64,000 nt of DNA, from contig JAIRUA010000023.1 of NCBI GenBank assembly GCA_031254645.1, positions 1 to 64,000 on the forward strand, given 5' to 3'. Positions 50,076-59,301 of the stretch are shown here, piece after piece; positions within the stretch are counted from its first letter, which is position 1; the number at the start of each line of letters is the position of its first letter. Origin of the DNA: Dysgonamonadaceae bacterium (lineage in GTDB: Bacteria; Bacteroidota; Bacteroidia; Bacteroidales; Dysgonomonadaceae). A program made the position numbers and the translations under genes. Under the pieces are notes generated by a model. The model made no database searches. It worked only from the letters and a program-made list of their open reading frames with translations, and had not been told where the DNA came from.

Positions 50076-50681
50076 CTATTCTTCTTCCAATTCGCTCAAT
50101 TCTTCCAAACTTTCTTTAATTGTTTGAATGCTTTTTTCGTAAATTGATTTGTATATCCAAATAACGACACCAATCATAAATATTAAAGCAGCAAATAAAA
50201 ACACCCACAACTGGAAAGATACTTTTAATTCGTAATAGCTTAGTATCATCAGTAACGATGTAATAGGAATAATAATGAAATAACTTGCTATTTTTCCTTT
50301 CCTGTAAAAAATGTTATACCTATTCACATAATGCATATTATCTTTGATGTTTTTAGAAAAATCTATTCTCATAAGATAATGCTTCAATGTATAGCAACAC
50401 CAAATACTACCAATAATGCACAAAGCAATGCACGTGATAAATAAGATTCTTGGGAAAAGTGTATTAACATAACGAGAGTCATTAAGCAGCCAAATAAGAA
50501 GTGGGATTACTAAAATTACAGTAGCACCACCAAGTATTTCAATATTTATCAATCTATTCAACGACCTACTCGATTTATTCTTCAACATTTCCTCCACCAT
50601 TCGTGTATTCAACATTTCCTGTTTTTTCAATCGCTCATCAACCGAAGTCCAAGCGGTTTTCAATTCTTCTAATTCCATCAT
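50076..50681 (-). CDS. Four-helix membrane protein paired with an ECF sigma factor
   Basis: 201 residues. A soluble N-terminal part (MMELEELKTAWTSVDERLKKQ, coiled-coil-like) then transmembrane helices near 48-66, 76-95, 132-150 and 156-176, and an acidic tail (ESLEELSELEEE). It starts 4 bp after the sigma-factor stop, suggesting coupled expression. Position and topology suggest an anti-sigma-like regulator, but no ZAS or FecR domain is visible. Confidence 0.65.
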   Translation of the reverse strand: MMELEELKTAWTSVDERLKKQEMLNTRMVEEMLKNKSSRSLNRLINIEILGGATVILVIPLLIWLLNDSRYVNTLFPRILFITCIALCIIGSIWCCYTLKHYLMRIDFSKNIKDNMHYVNRYNIFYRKGKIASYFIIIPITSLLMILSYYELKVSFQLWVFLFAALIFMIGVVIWIYKSIYEKSIQTIKESLEELSELEEE

Positions 50682-50685
50682 TTTT

Positions 50686-51189
50686 TTAGTTTAATTGATT
50701 TGACATTGTTTTTAATTTCTCTTTAATGCGTTTGAGTTTTGTGGCAACATTACTCAACGACAAACCGGTAATATCAGCAATTTCTTGATAAGATTTTTCT
50801 TCCAGCCAAAGCAAAACAATTGCACGCTCTAAATTTTTCAGCTGATAGATAAGTTGGTAAAATTCACGCACTTCTTCTTCCATATTATCGGGCTCGAAAG
50901 CGATTTCTTCCGAAAAAGAGAGCGATACTTTTCCTTTGTGTCGGCGCATTTTCCGCAAATCCGAAATGCAACTATTCAACGAAATGCGATATATCCACGT
51001 GGAATAACTGCTTTCGTTTTTGAATTTCGGAAAACTTTTCCAAAGATTCAATACCGTTTCTTGATACAAATCTTCAATCGTTGATTGCTCGGAAACATAA
51101 AAAGAGCAAACTTTGTAAATGATTCGTTCATTTTCTCGTACCATTCGAATAAAAGATTGTTCTAATTCTGTTTGATCGTTTTTGCTCAT
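50686..51189 (-). CDS. ECF-type RNA polymerase sigma factor
   Basis: 167 residues. Sigma region 2 is at about 20-85 (IEDLYQETVLNLWKSFPKF, SYSTWIYRISLNSCISDLRK) and region 4 at 115-160 (LEEKSYQEIADITGLSLSNVATKLKRIKEKLK, an HTH). Regions 1 and 3 are absent, so it is an ECF/group 4 factor. Directs transcription of an unknown regulon. The -7 consensus of the housekeeping sigma is not evident upstream, and 51190-51388 shows no gene. Confidence 0.88.
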   Translation of the reverse strand: MSKNDQTELEQSFIRMVRENERIIYKVCSFYVSEQSTIEDLYQETVLNLWKSFPKFKNESSYSTWIYRISLNSCISDLRKMRRHKGKVSLSFSEEIAFEPDNMEEEVREFYQLIYQLKNLERAIVLLWLEEKSYQEIADITGLSLSNVATKLKRIKEKLKTMSNQLN

Positions 51190-51388
51190 CGTTTTTGTTT
51201 TGCTGTTTTTTCTATTAGTCGCAAGAGAATTAGAAAAATGACAGAGTGCGGAATATTTTTTTGTTTTATTACAAAGAGCACGAAGCTACACGAAGTTATT
51301 TTTCCAAAAAACCTTGTACGACGTATTCGACTTTGTGGTTCAAAAAACAATATCACTCGAAGGTAATGCTAAATCCGCACTTTTTTAC

Positions 51389-51396
51389 TATTTTTG
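51389..51396 (+). promoter_or_regulatory. -7 promoter element for holB
   Basis: TATTTTTG, 24 bp before the ATG at 51420. Confidence 0.45.
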
Positions 51397-51419
51397 TAGG
51401 ATAAAATAGAAATAGGACA

Positions 51420-52529
51420 ATGTATTTTCGCGACATTATTGGTCTTCACGATGTAAAACAGCATCTTATTGATTCCGTTCGGCGGGGTTTGATACCGCAT
51501 GCGCGTATGTTTTACGGACTGGAAGGTGTGGGGAAATTGCCGTTAGCGATTGCTTACGCACGATATTTGAATTGTGAAAATCGTGGCGAAAATGATTCCT
51601 GCGGCGAATGTCCGTCGTGCCAAAAGTTTGACAAATTTGCGCACCCCGATTTGCATTTTGTGTTTCCGGTTGTCAAATCGAAAGTAAGTGATGAGTATTT
51701 GAAAGATTGGCGAGAATTTTTATCGAAAAACCGCTATTTCAACCTCAACACGTGGCTCAATTTTATCGATGCACAAAATGCGCAAGGATTAATTTATTCG
51801 AAAGAAAGCGAAGAAATTATCCGCAAACTCAACCTAAAAGTGTATGAGGCGAAATACAAAATAATGATTGTGTGGTTGCCCGAAAAAATGCACGAATCGT
51901 GTGCCAACAAACTCTTGAAAATGATTGAAGAGCCGCCTGATAACACTGTTTTTCTACTCGTGTCGGAAGAGTTGGAACAGGTGCTTCAAACCATTCAATC
52001 GAGATGTCAGCCGTTGCATATTCGCCCGCTTGAAAGCGAAGAAATTATACAAGGTATTCGTCAAAATTATGGATTAGATGAATCTGCCGCTCAATCGGTT
52101 GCGCATATCGCCAACGGTAGTTTTTTGAAAGCGGTAGAAATCATTCAATCATCAGACGAAACGAAAGAAAATTTCGATCTTTTCGTGAAAATGATGCGTG
52201 CTTCCGTGATGCGTAACATTAAAAGCATCAAAGAAGTAGCCAACGAAATAGCAACTGTTGGGCGTGAACGGCAAAAAAGCTTTCTCACATATAGCCTGCG
52301 AATGTTTCGCGAATATTTTGTGAGCAATCTCAACACACCCGACATTGTTTATATCAACGAAGCCGAAAAACAATTCGGCGAGAAGTTCGCACCATTCATC
52401 AACGAACGAAATATAGAAGAATTTAACAGTGAATTTTCACTCGCATACAGACAAATCGAGCAAAATGGTAATGCAAAAATCATCTTTCTCGATATTTGCC
52501 TAAAAACAACAGTGCTTTTGAAAAAATGA
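51420..52529 (+). CDS. holB: DNA polymerase III delta prime subunit
   Basis: 369 residues. Part of the clamp loader. The N-terminal AAA+ domain has GLEGVGKLPLA, where the usual Ser/Thr after GK is Leu, as expected for the non-hydrolysing delta prime subunit; a zinc module with four Cys follows (CENRGENDSCGECPSC). The catalytic-core-like SRC motif is in TIQSRCQPLHI near residue 198. In Bacteroidota holB, ricT and gldH are usually together, as here. Confidence 0.9.
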   Translation: MYFRDIIGLHDVKQHLIDSVRRGLIPHARMFYGLEGVGKLPLAIAYARYLNCENRGENDSCGECPSCQKFDKFAHPDLHFVFPVVKSKVSDEYLKDWREFLSKNRYFNLNTWLNFIDAQNAQGLIYSKESEEIIRKLNLKVYEAKYKIMIVWLPEKMHESCANKLLKMIEEPPDNTVFLLVSEELEQVLQTIQSRCQPLHIRPLESEEIIQGIRQNYGLDESAAQSVAHIANGSFLKAVEIIQSSDETKENFDLFVKMMRASVMRNIKSIKEVANEIATVGRERQKSFLTYSLRMFREYFVSNLNTPDIVYINEAEKQFGEKFAPFINERNIEEFNSEFSLAYRQIEQNGNAKIIFLDICLKTTVLLKK

Positions 52530-52535
52530 CTAACA

Positions 52536-52570
52536 ATTAGTACATTATTTATTAGCATATTAGCACATTA
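52536..52570. repeat. Solo arm of a GCTAATG-family heptad repeat
   Basis: 35 bp of TTAGCACATTA/TTATTTATTAG units close to the right arm of the copy at 28948-28984, but with no complementary left arm nearby. It lies between holB and the ricT-like gene, where a strong hairpin would interrupt an operon. Confidence 0.7.
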
Positions 52571-52577
52571 AAAAAAT

Positions 52578-53837
52578 ATGGACAAGGAAATATTATCAGA
52601 TAAATTAGCGGAAATCGTACCCGAACAAATGACGTTTATACCTCCTAAAAAATGTTGTGGCGGGTGCAGACGACAAAATAGTAAACACGACTGGTTGCAC
52701 GATTTTCCTGAAATGCAAACGATAACCAATATGGTGGAAGTGCAATTCAAAAACACTCGAAAAGGTTATTATGTAAACAGTAATAATCTCGAGCTTGCGC
52801 AAGGCGATGTTGTAGCTGTAGAATCCGTTCCCGGACACGACATCGGCACCATTACACTGACCGGAAAACTGGTAGACCTGCAGATGAAAAAGAGCAGTTT
52901 TCGCGAAGATACTAATGGTGGACTCAAACGTGTATATCGTCACGCGCGTCCGGTGGATATGGAAAAGTTCGAACAAGCAAAAGAGCGTGAACAAGCAACA
53001 ATGATTCGTTCGCGTGAAATTGCGGAAGAACTTGGTTTGCAGATGAAGATTGGCGACGTAGAGTATCAAGGCGATGGAGGGAAAGCCATTTTCTATTATA
53101 TTGCCGATGAGCGTGTCGATTTTCGTCAGTTGATAAAAGTGCTGGCAACCGAATTTAGTGTGAAAATTGAGATGAAACAAATCGGTGCACGTCAAGAAGC
53201 AGGACGTATTGGCGGTGTTGGTCCGTGCGGACGCGAATTGTGCTGTACGAGCTGGATGTCGAGTTTTGTATCGGTTTCCACATCGGCAGCACGTTATCAA
53301 GACATCTCCATCAATCCGCAAAAGCTTGCCGGACAATGTGGTAAGTTGAAGTGTTGTATGAATTACGAAGTAGATGCCTACGTAGAAGCGCAACGCAAAC
53401 TACCTTCGCGTGAAATAGTACTCGAAACCCGCGACGGCGACTATTATCATTTCAAAACTGATATTTTTGCGGGAATGATGACCTATTCGACTGATAAATA
53501 TAACGCTGTCAATTTGCTAACGATTTCTAAAGACCGCGTGTTTGATATTATCGCGATGAATAAAAAGGGAAAGAAACCGAATAAATTGTCTTCGGAAGCC
53601 GAACAAACAGAAAAAGAACCGACATTTACAGGCGAACTACTTGACCAAAGTATCACGCGTTTCGACAGGGATAAAAGTCTTCAATCGAGAAAGAATAGAA
53701 AATCCCGTAAAAAACACCCGGATAATCAAGATAACCCGCAAGAAAATAAGGCGCCGCAAGAAAATAAAACACCACAGGGAGATAGAAATTCACAAGGAAA
53801 AAAGCTTGTGAGAAAAGATAAGGATGAAAAAAAATAA
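52578..53837 (+). CDS. RicT/YaaT-type PSP1-domain protein
   Basis: 419 residues. The conserved Cys-rich block is present: GPCGRELCCTSW near residue 216 and GQCGKLKCCMNYE near 255. The PSP1 C-terminal domain spans about 50-240. An additional N-terminal CCGGCRR and a basic, low-complexity tail with repeated PQENK units (from 375) are lineage-specific. In Bacillus the Ric complex binds Fe-S clusters and aids mRNA maturation through RNase Y; the role in Bacteroidota is unknown. The 3' end overlaps gldH by 14 bp. Confidence 0.85.
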   Translation: MDKEILSDKLAEIVPEQMTFIPPKKCCGGCRRQNSKHDWLHDFPEMQTITNMVEVQFKNTRKGYYVNSNNLELAQGDVVAVESVPGHDIGTITLTGKLVDLQMKKSSFREDTNGGLKRVYRHARPVDMEKFEQAKEREQATMIRSREIAEELGLQMKIGDVEYQGDGGKAIFYYIADERVDFRQLIKVLATEFSVKIEMKQIGARQEAGRIGGVGPCGRELCCTSWMSSFVSVSTSAARYQDISINPQKLAGQCGKLKCCMNYEVDAYVEAQRKLPSREIVLETRDGDYYHFKTDIFAGMMTYSTDKYNAVNLLTISKDRVFDIIAMNKKGKKPNKLSSEAEQTEKEPTFTGELLDQSITRFDRDKSLQSRKNRKSRKKHPDNQDNPQENKAPQENKTPQGDRNSQGKKLVRKDKDEKK

Positions 53838-54306
53838 TATTCTCTATTCTTTTGTATTGCTGTTTGTTATCCTCTTCCCAGCGTGCAATAGAGGGGAAGT
53901 ATTTTATCGTTTTCATCATATTCCGCAAGGACAATGGCGAACGAACGATGTTGTCATTTTTTTGATGGATTCACTGGATTTTCGGCAGGACAAAAAACAC
54001 ATTATTTCCATAGAATTATCCGCCAACAGTACTTATCCTTATCAGGATTTGTGGCTGTTTGTGGAACATAACTTTTACACAGATTCTATTTTTGAAATTG
54101 ATTCTATACAAGTTTTTCTCGTTGATGAATTTGGCAAACGGCTTGGTAGTGGGGTAGGTGGGCTTCGCCAATTATCGGTTCCATTTACAGGGGATATTGC
54201 ATTGGACACGGCAATAGTTTATGAAATGAGAATTAGGCACGGAATGCGTGATAATCCATTGAGAGGAATAGAAAAAGTGGGTGTGAAGGTGTTGGAGTTG
54301 AATTGA
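53824..54306 (+). CDS. gldH: Gliding-motility-type lipoprotein GldH
   Basis: 160 residues, lipoprotein signal peptide ending LFPAC (Cys21). Family features: VFYRFHHIPQGQW after the signal, LSANSTYPYQDLWLFVEH in the centre, GLRQLSVPF and a final LRGIEKVGVKVLE. GldH is needed for gliding in Flavobacterium, but it is widespread in non-gliding Bacteroidales, where the role is unknown; no other gld genes are in the window. Overlaps ricT by 14 bp. Confidence 0.9.
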   Translation: MKKNNILYSFVLLFVILFPACNRGEVFYRFHHIPQGQWRTNDVVIFLMDSLDFRQDKKHIISIELSANSTYPYQDLWLFVEHNFYTDSIFEIDSIQVFLVDEFGKRLGSGVGGLRQLSVPFTGDIALDTAIVYEMRIRHGMRDNPLRGIEKVGVKVLELN

Positions 54307-54323
54307 TTAATATTTTATTGATT

Positions 54324-54361
54324 AAAAAACTGCCGAAAGTAAACACTCTCGGCAGTTTTTT
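54324..54361. terminator. Bidirectional terminator between gldH and exuT
   Basis: ACTGCCGA pairs with TCGGCAGT (54329-54336, 54349-54356), with six A before and six T after, so it can work for both convergent genes. Confidence 0.9.
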
Positions 54362-54384
54362 ATTTTCTATTCTGAATAGAGGAA

Positions 54385-55770
54385 TTAGATTTCCTTGATA
54401 ACTTTATATTTCGGTACCAAAACCTTCATAATTACCCACGCCACTAAATAAGCCAATGCGCAAACTATAAACATAATACCGTATCCAACTTCAATTTGTC
54501 CAAGTGCTGCGTGATAGTCAAAGAGCTTACCGGACACTAAGTGAATTAAAAAACTACCTGTTGCACCCATCATTCCACCGAAACCTACTACCGATCCAAC
54601 GGCTTTTTTCGGGAACATATCCGAAACGGTTGTAAACAGGTTAGCTGACCACGCTTGGTGCGCCGATGCGCCAATACCGATAAGAATTACCGGAAACAAA
54701 ACGTGAATCGCTCCAAGCGGTTGTGCACCCAAAACAACTAGTGGAAAGAGAGCGATAATAAACATCGCCAACATACGCGCTTTGTATGGATCTTTTCCGC
54801 TTTTCATTAAGCGTGAGGGTAAATATCCGCCAAAAATACTTCCAAATGTAGCCATCGTAAATACAGCTGCTACATAAATGGCAATTTGTGCGGGACTTTG
54901 TCCGTGCGCCTGAGACAAATAGAGGGGCAACCAAAACAGGAAGAACCACCAAATACCATCAGTCAAAAATTTACCAAAGGCAAAAGCCCACGTTTGTGGA
55001 TGTTTTAGAATTTTATGCCAAGCCACTTTGTTTTTGTCGGTAGCTTCTACTGCCACATCGGTCTCATCGTCAGCGTGAATATAATCGTATTCTTCTTGCG
55101 TGATTTTCCCTTTTTTTAGCATATTAAATGGCGAATCATAATATATCTGCCAAAAAATCAGCCAAATAAGTGTTATTCCGCCCAAAATAACGAAAGCCCA
55201 GCGCCAACCAAATTGAAGTGCTACAAATGTTACAATTAAAGGAGCAATAATGGCACCAACATTTGTTCCCGAATTAAAAAGACCGGTACAAAGCGAACGC
55301 TCTTTCTTCGGAAACCACTCGGCAGTAGCCTTGATAGCAGCCGGAAACATACTTGCTTCACCAATACCGAGAATGGCACGCATAAACATAAAACCGATAA
55401 CGGAAGTTGACATTGTTAGACCGAAAAGTGAAACAAGCGGATTGATGGCGATACCTATTTCAGGCGCCAAAGCGTGTGCTGCCGAAGCCACATTCCAGAT
55501 TACAAAAGCCCAAAAGAGACCTTTTTTCGTGCCAAGCCTGTCGATAAATGGTCCGGCAATTGCCATGAAAAGACCATAAAATATAGTAAACGCCATTAAT
55601 ATCAAAGCATAATCTTGATTCGACCAGCTAAAAAGCTCTTTCAATTCAGGCGATAACATACTAAGTAACTGCCTGTCTAAATAATTTGTTGTAGTGGCAA
55701 GGAACAACAGCAAGCAAATTACCCACCTGTATCCTTTAAAGCCTTTACCCATTGAGTTTGATTTAATCAT
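54385..55770 (-). CDS. exuT: Hexuronate MFS transporter (ExuT-like)
   Basis: 461 residues, twelve transmembrane helices of the anion:cation symporter family. Typical motifs: TTNYLDRQLLSMLSPELK at the start, AGPFIDRLGTKKG between helices 2 and 3, and EWFPKKERSLCTGLFNSGTNVGA. Last gene of uxaC-kdgK-kdgA-exuT, which supports glucuronate or galacturonate uptake. The start could be residue 7 (MGKGFKGYRW). Ends 24 bp from the bidirectional terminator. Confidence 0.88.
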   Translation of the reverse strand: MIKSNSMGKGFKGYRWVICLLLFLATTTNYLDRQLLSMLSPELKELFSWSNQDYALILMAFTIFYGLFMAIAGPFIDRLGTKKGLFWAFVIWNVASAAHALAPEIGIAINPLVSLFGLTMSTSVIGFMFMRAILGIGEASMFPAAIKATAEWFPKKERSLCTGLFNSGTNVGAIIAPLIVTFVALQFGWRWAFVILGGITLIWLIFWQIYYDSPFNMLKKGKITQEEYDYIHADDETDVAVEATDKNKVAWHKILKHPQTWAFAFGKFLTDGIWWFFLFWLPLYLSQAHGQSPAQIAIYVAAVFTMATFGSIFGGYLPSRLMKSGKDPYKARMLAMFIIALFPLVVLGAQPLGAIHVLFPVILIGIGASAHQAWSANLFTTVSDMFPKKAVGSVVGFGGMMGATGSFLIHLVSGKLFDYHAALGQIEVGYGIMFIVCALAYLVAWVIMKVLVPKYKVIKEI

Positions 55771-55788
55771 TGTTTTAGTGTAAATTAG

Positions 55789-56466
55789 TTATTTATTTAA
55801 TGTGAATTTTTGCACGATAGCTACACTTGTTTTACACAAGTCTGTAATTTTTTTCCACTCTTTATTTTTGAGTGCTTCGCTTGGAAACAGATTTGAGCCC
55901 ATTCCCACACACGTAACGCCGGCTTTAAACCATTGAGAAAGATTTTCTTCCGTAGGCTCTACACCACCTGTTACCATAATTTTTGACCACGGCATCGGAC
56001 CTTTGATGTTTTTTACAAACGATGCGCCGCCCACATTTCCGCCGGGAAACACTTTCACGATTTCTGCACCAAGTTCCTGCGCCAAACCAATTTCCGACGT
56101 GGTGGCACAACCAGGCGAATAAGCAATTTGCCTTCGATTGCACACCTTGAAAATATCGGGATTCAACAACGGACCCACAACAAAATTCGCACCCAACTGA
56201 ATGTAAAGTGCTGCCGTTGGTGCATCTACGATAGAGCCGATTCCGAGAATCATTTCCGGACATTCTTTCGCTGTCCATTTAATGAGTTCGCCGAAAACCT
56301 CGTGTGCAAAATCGCCACGATTGACAAACTCAAATACACGTATTCCGCCTTCGTAGCAAGCTTTTACTACCTGTTTTGCCACTTCTACGTCAGCGTGATA
56401 AAATACAGGAACGATACCTGTTTTCATCATTGCTTGATAAACTTCTATTCTTGAAAATTTTGCCAT
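55789..56466 (-). CDS. kdgA: KDPG/KHG aldolase
   Basis: 225 residues. Cleaves 2-keto-3-deoxy-6-phosphogluconate to pyruvate and glyceraldehyde 3-phosphate. TIM-barrel features: [63 protein letters not shown] with the Schiff-base Lys (IVKVFPG), and [12 protein letters not shown]. Between kdgK and exuT on the same strand. Confidence 0.93.
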   Translation of the reverse strand: MAKFSRIEVYQAMMKTGIVPVFYHADVEVAKQVVKACYEGGIRVFEFVNRGDFAHEVFGELIKWTAKECPEMILGIGSIVDAPTAALYIQLGANFVVGPLLNPDIFKVCNRRQIAYSPGCATTSEIGLAQELGAEIVKVFPGGNVGGASFVKNIKGPMPWSKIMVTGGVEPTEENLSQWFKAGVTCVGMGSNLFPSEALKNKEWKKITDLCKTSVAIVQKFTLNK

Positions 56467-56474
56467 AATTTTTT

Positions 56475-56545
56475 AAGTTCAAGAGTTCAAAGGTTCAAAG
56501 GTTCAAGTTTTCTATTTGAATTTTTGAATCTTTGATTTTTTGAAC
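56475..56545. repeat. Heptad inverted repeat, TTCAAAG family, copy 2 (degenerate)
   Basis: 56475-56507 holds five GTTCAA(A)G units and 56514-56545 the imperfect mirror (TTTGAATTTTTGAATCTTTG ... TTGAACC). Pairing is interrupted by several mismatches. It lies between kdgA and kdgK inside an operon. Confidence 0.65.
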
Positions 56546-56547
56546 CA

Positions 56548-57585
56548 TTATCTTACAACTCTTCCTGAGCCATCGCCTTTCATTAATTGTTCAACTTCCT
56601 GTACCGATACAAGATTGAAATCACCATACACGGTGTGTTTCAAACACGATGCGGCAACGGCAAAATCCAACGCTCGCTGGTCGTCTTGTGGATACGAAAT
56701 CAAGCCATAAACCAAACCACCCATAAACGAATCGCCACCGCCAACTCTATCTACAATGTGTGTAATATTGTAACGACGAGATTGATACAATTTGTCGGAG
56801 TACAAACAACCGCCCCACGTATTGTGGTTAGCATTGATTGAACCACGCAAAGTTACGATTACTTTTTTAGCTCGCGGAAATTTTTGCATCATTTGTTTGC
56901 AAACCGATTCAAATTCGGTAGCATCTACATCTCCACCGGTATGTTCTACTTCGAATCCTTCGGGTTTGATTCCGAATACTTTTTCGGCATCTTCTTCATT
57001 GCCGAGAATAATGTCGCAACCTTCCACAAGTGCGGGCATTACTTCCGATGCTGATTTTCCGTATTTCCAAAGATTTTTGCGATAATTCAAATCGGTAGAA
57101 ACAGTTACACCCATTTCGTTAGCCGTTTTTATGGCTTCGAGGCACGCATCGGCAGCGCCTTGCGATAATGCGGGAGTGATGCCTGTCCAATGAAACCATT
57201 GCGCATCTTTTAGAATTTCTTTCCAATCGAACATTCCGGGTTTTACTTCGGCAATCGAAGAGTTGGCGCGGTCGTACACTACTTTTGACGGACGGGCAAC
57301 AGCGCCTGTTTCTAGAAAATAGATACCAACGCGATCGCCGCCACGAAGAATTTGCTCTGTTTCGACATTGTATTTCCGCAGGTCGGAAATGCACCAATCG
57401 GCAATTTCGTTTTTAGGTAATCGTGTAACAAAATCTGCCGGAATGCCGTAATTGGCAAGCGATACGGCTACATTTGCTTCGCCACCGCCAAAAGTAGCAG
57501 TTAAACTGTTTGATTGTATAAATCGTTGATAACCGGGTGTTGCCAAGCGCAACATTATTTCGCCGAAAGTTACTACTTTCTTCAT
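56548..57585 (-). CDS. kdgK: 2-dehydro-3-deoxygluconokinase
   Basis: 345 residues, PfkB/ribokinase family. Phosphorylates KDG to KDPG for the aldolase downstream. Motifs: FGGGEANVAVSLANYG near residue 33, TGITPALSQGA, NEEDAEKVFG, and the anion-hole signature RVGGGDSFMGGLVYG near 285 with the catalytic Asp. The C-terminus (VEQLMKGDGSGRVVR) is short as usual. Confidence 0.93.
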   Translation of the reverse strand: MKKVVTFGEIMLRLATPGYQRFIQSNSLTATFGGGEANVAVSLANYGIPADFVTRLPKNEIADWCISDLRKYNVETEQILRGGDRVGIYFLETGAVARPSKVVYDRANSSIAEVKPGMFDWKEILKDAQWFHWTGITPALSQGAADACLEAIKTANEMGVTVSTDLNYRKNLWKYGKSASEVMPALVEGCDIILGNEEDAEKVFGIKPEGFEVEHTGGDVDATEFESVCKQMMQKFPRAKKVIVTLRGSINANHNTWGGCLYSDKLYQSRRYNITHIVDRVGGGDSFMGGLVYGLISYPQDDQRALDFAVAASCLKHTVYGDFNLVSVQEVEQLMKGDGSGRVVR

Positions 57586-57615
57586 ACTATATAATATATT
57601 ACGTGCATTTTTAAA

Positions 57616-59019
57616 TTAAAAACCAAAGAAACCTTTCGCATTACTATACGAAATATCCTCAACTATTTTTCCGATAAATTTCATTTCCGATGCCGGAAGC
57701 AAACCGTTTTCGATATCATCGCCGAGCAAATTACAGAGAATTCTGCGGAAATATTCGTGACGTGGATAAGATAGAAAGCTGCGCGAATCAGTTAACATTC
57801 CCACGAAACGACTAAGCAAACCAAGATTTGACAACGAGTTCATTTGTGCTTCCATTCCCATTTTTTGGTCTAAGAACCACCAGCCCGAGCCGAATTGTAT
57901 TTTTCCTGCAACCGTACCGTCTTGGAAATTGCCAATCATTGTGGCAATGAGGTCGTTGTCGCGTGGATTGAGGTTGTAGATAATTGTTTTCGCTAATTTA
58001 TTTTCTGTATCAAGCGAATTAAGGAAACGACTCATTGCTTTAGCAACAGTAAAGTCGCCGATAGAGTCAAAACCTGTATCGGGTCCCAACTGCTTGAACA
58101 GACGTGTATTATTGTTGCGGATAGTGCCATAGTGAAATTGTTGTGTCCAACCTTTTTCCCAATCCATTATAGCGCCTTCGTAAAGCATTGCCGATTTGAA
58201 TTTCAAGATTTCTTCTTTCGTCAATTCTTTTCCGCCATATACTTTATCGAAAATGGCTGCGATTTCAGCTTGTGTATATGTTTCGGCGTAAAATTCTTCG
58301 ATTCCGTGATCGGAAAGTTTACAGCCAACGCTTGCGAAAAAGTCGTGTCGATTGCGTAACGCTGTCAATAAATCATTGTAATTGCTGATGCTAACGCCCG
58401 AAGCTGCCGATAGTTTTTCAACATAAGCACGATAATCGGTAGGATTTTCTACTGCCATTGCTTTGTCGGGACGCCACGTTGGGAGCACTTTTATTTCAAA
58501 ACCTTCGTTTTTGAGCGATATGTGGTGCTCGAGCGTGTCAATCGGGTCATCGGTTGTGCCCACCATTTCCACTTTATACTTTTTCATCAATCCGCGAGCC
58601 GAAAATTCGGATGTGCGAAGTTGTTCGGTACACGTGTCGAATATTTTTTTTGCTGTTGTCGGATTCAACAATTCTTCTACGCCGAAAGCGGTTTTCAGTT
58701 CCAAATGCGTCCAGTGATACAACGGATTACGCATTGTATAAGGAACGGTTTTCGCCCATTTTTCAAATTTTTCCCAATCGGAAGCTTTTCCTGTAACGTA
58801 GTGTTCATCTATGCCATTTGTGCGCATTGCGCGCCATTTGTAGTGGTCGCCTTCGAGCCAAATCTGTCCTAGATTGTCGAATTTGTAATCGTTGGCAATT
58901 AATGCGGGATTTAGATGACAGTGATAGTCGATAATGGGTTGATGCTTCGCGTGATTGTGATAGAGTTCTTTTGCTGCATCGGTTTGCAGAAGAAAGTCTT
59001 TGTTGATGAAACTGTTCAT
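57616..59019 (-). CDS. uxaC: Glucuronate isomerase (uronate isomerase)
   Basis: 467 residues, the usual length. Converts D-glucuronate to D-fructuronate and D-galacturonate to D-tagaturonate. Amidohydrolase-fold features: IIDYHCHLNP near residue 30 (metal-binding HxH), GTTDDPIDTLEHH near 155, FHYGTIRNNNTR and a C-terminal SYPRHEYFRRILCNLLG. First gene of the hexuronate operon; uxaB/uxaA or uxuB/uxuA for the next steps are not in the window. Promoter at 59112 with a palindrome between it and the gene. Confidence 0.94.
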   Translation of the reverse strand: MNSFINKDFLLQTDAAKELYHNHAKHQPIIDYHCHLNPALIANDYKFDNLGQIWLEGDHYKWRAMRTNGIDEHYVTGKASDWEKFEKWAKTVPYTMRNPLYHWTHLELKTAFGVEELLNPTTAKKIFDTCTEQLRTSEFSARGLMKKYKVEMVGTTDDPIDTLEHHISLKNEGFEIKVLPTWRPDKAMAVENPTDYRAYVEKLSAASGVSISNYNDLLTALRNRHDFFASVGCKLSDHGIEEFYAETYTQAEIAAIFDKVYGGKELTKEEILKFKSAMLYEGAIMDWEKGWTQQFHYGTIRNNNTRLFKQLGPDTGFDSIGDFTVAKAMSRFLNSLDTENKLAKTIIYNLNPRDNDLIATMIGNFQDGTVAGKIQFGSGWWFLDQKMGMEAQMNSLSNLGLLSRFVGMLTDSRSFLSYPRHEYFRRILCNLLGDDIENGLLPASEMKFIGKIVEDISYSNAKGFFGF

Positions 59020-59086
59020 TTCTATTCTATTTTTTATTTGTTTTAGTTTTATGATGAAAATTGACAGCTGTCTACGTGCACAGTTT

Positions 59087-59099
59087 TTGTTAATAACAA
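59087..59099. promoter_or_regulatory. Candidate operator of the hexuronate operon
   Basis: 13-bp perfect palindrome TTGTTAATAACAA just downstream of the uxaC -7 element (59112-59119), where a bound repressor would block transcription. LacI-family operators can have this type of AT-rich dyad. No regulator gene is adjacent. Confidence 0.4.
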
Positions 59100-59111
59100 C
59101 ATTCCAGTTGC

Positions 59112-59119
59112 CAAAGTTA
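59112..59119 (-). promoter_or_regulatory. -7 promoter element for the hexuronate operon
   Basis: TAACTTTG on the minus strand, 93 bp before uxaC. The divergent gap 59020-59301 holds only this, the palindrome and the VanZ-gene promoter. Confidence 0.5.
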
Positions 59120-59264
59120 CAAACTATTTTTTGATTTTTATGTAGGATGGGACGTTTTTTTGCTCACTTTCAAAAAATATACTTGTTCCGATATATCTTT
59201 TGTCTCAATATTTCCCTTTACAATCTTATTGCAGTCTTAGTTCACATAACACAAATATTGTTCT

Positions 59265-59272
59265 TATCTTTG
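59265..59272 (+). promoter_or_regulatory. -7 promoter element for the VanZ-like gene
   Basis: TATCTTTG, 30 bp before the ATG at 59302. Confidence 0.5.
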
Positions 59273-59301
59273 CAACAAAATTTTGAAACACTATATTATT
59301 C

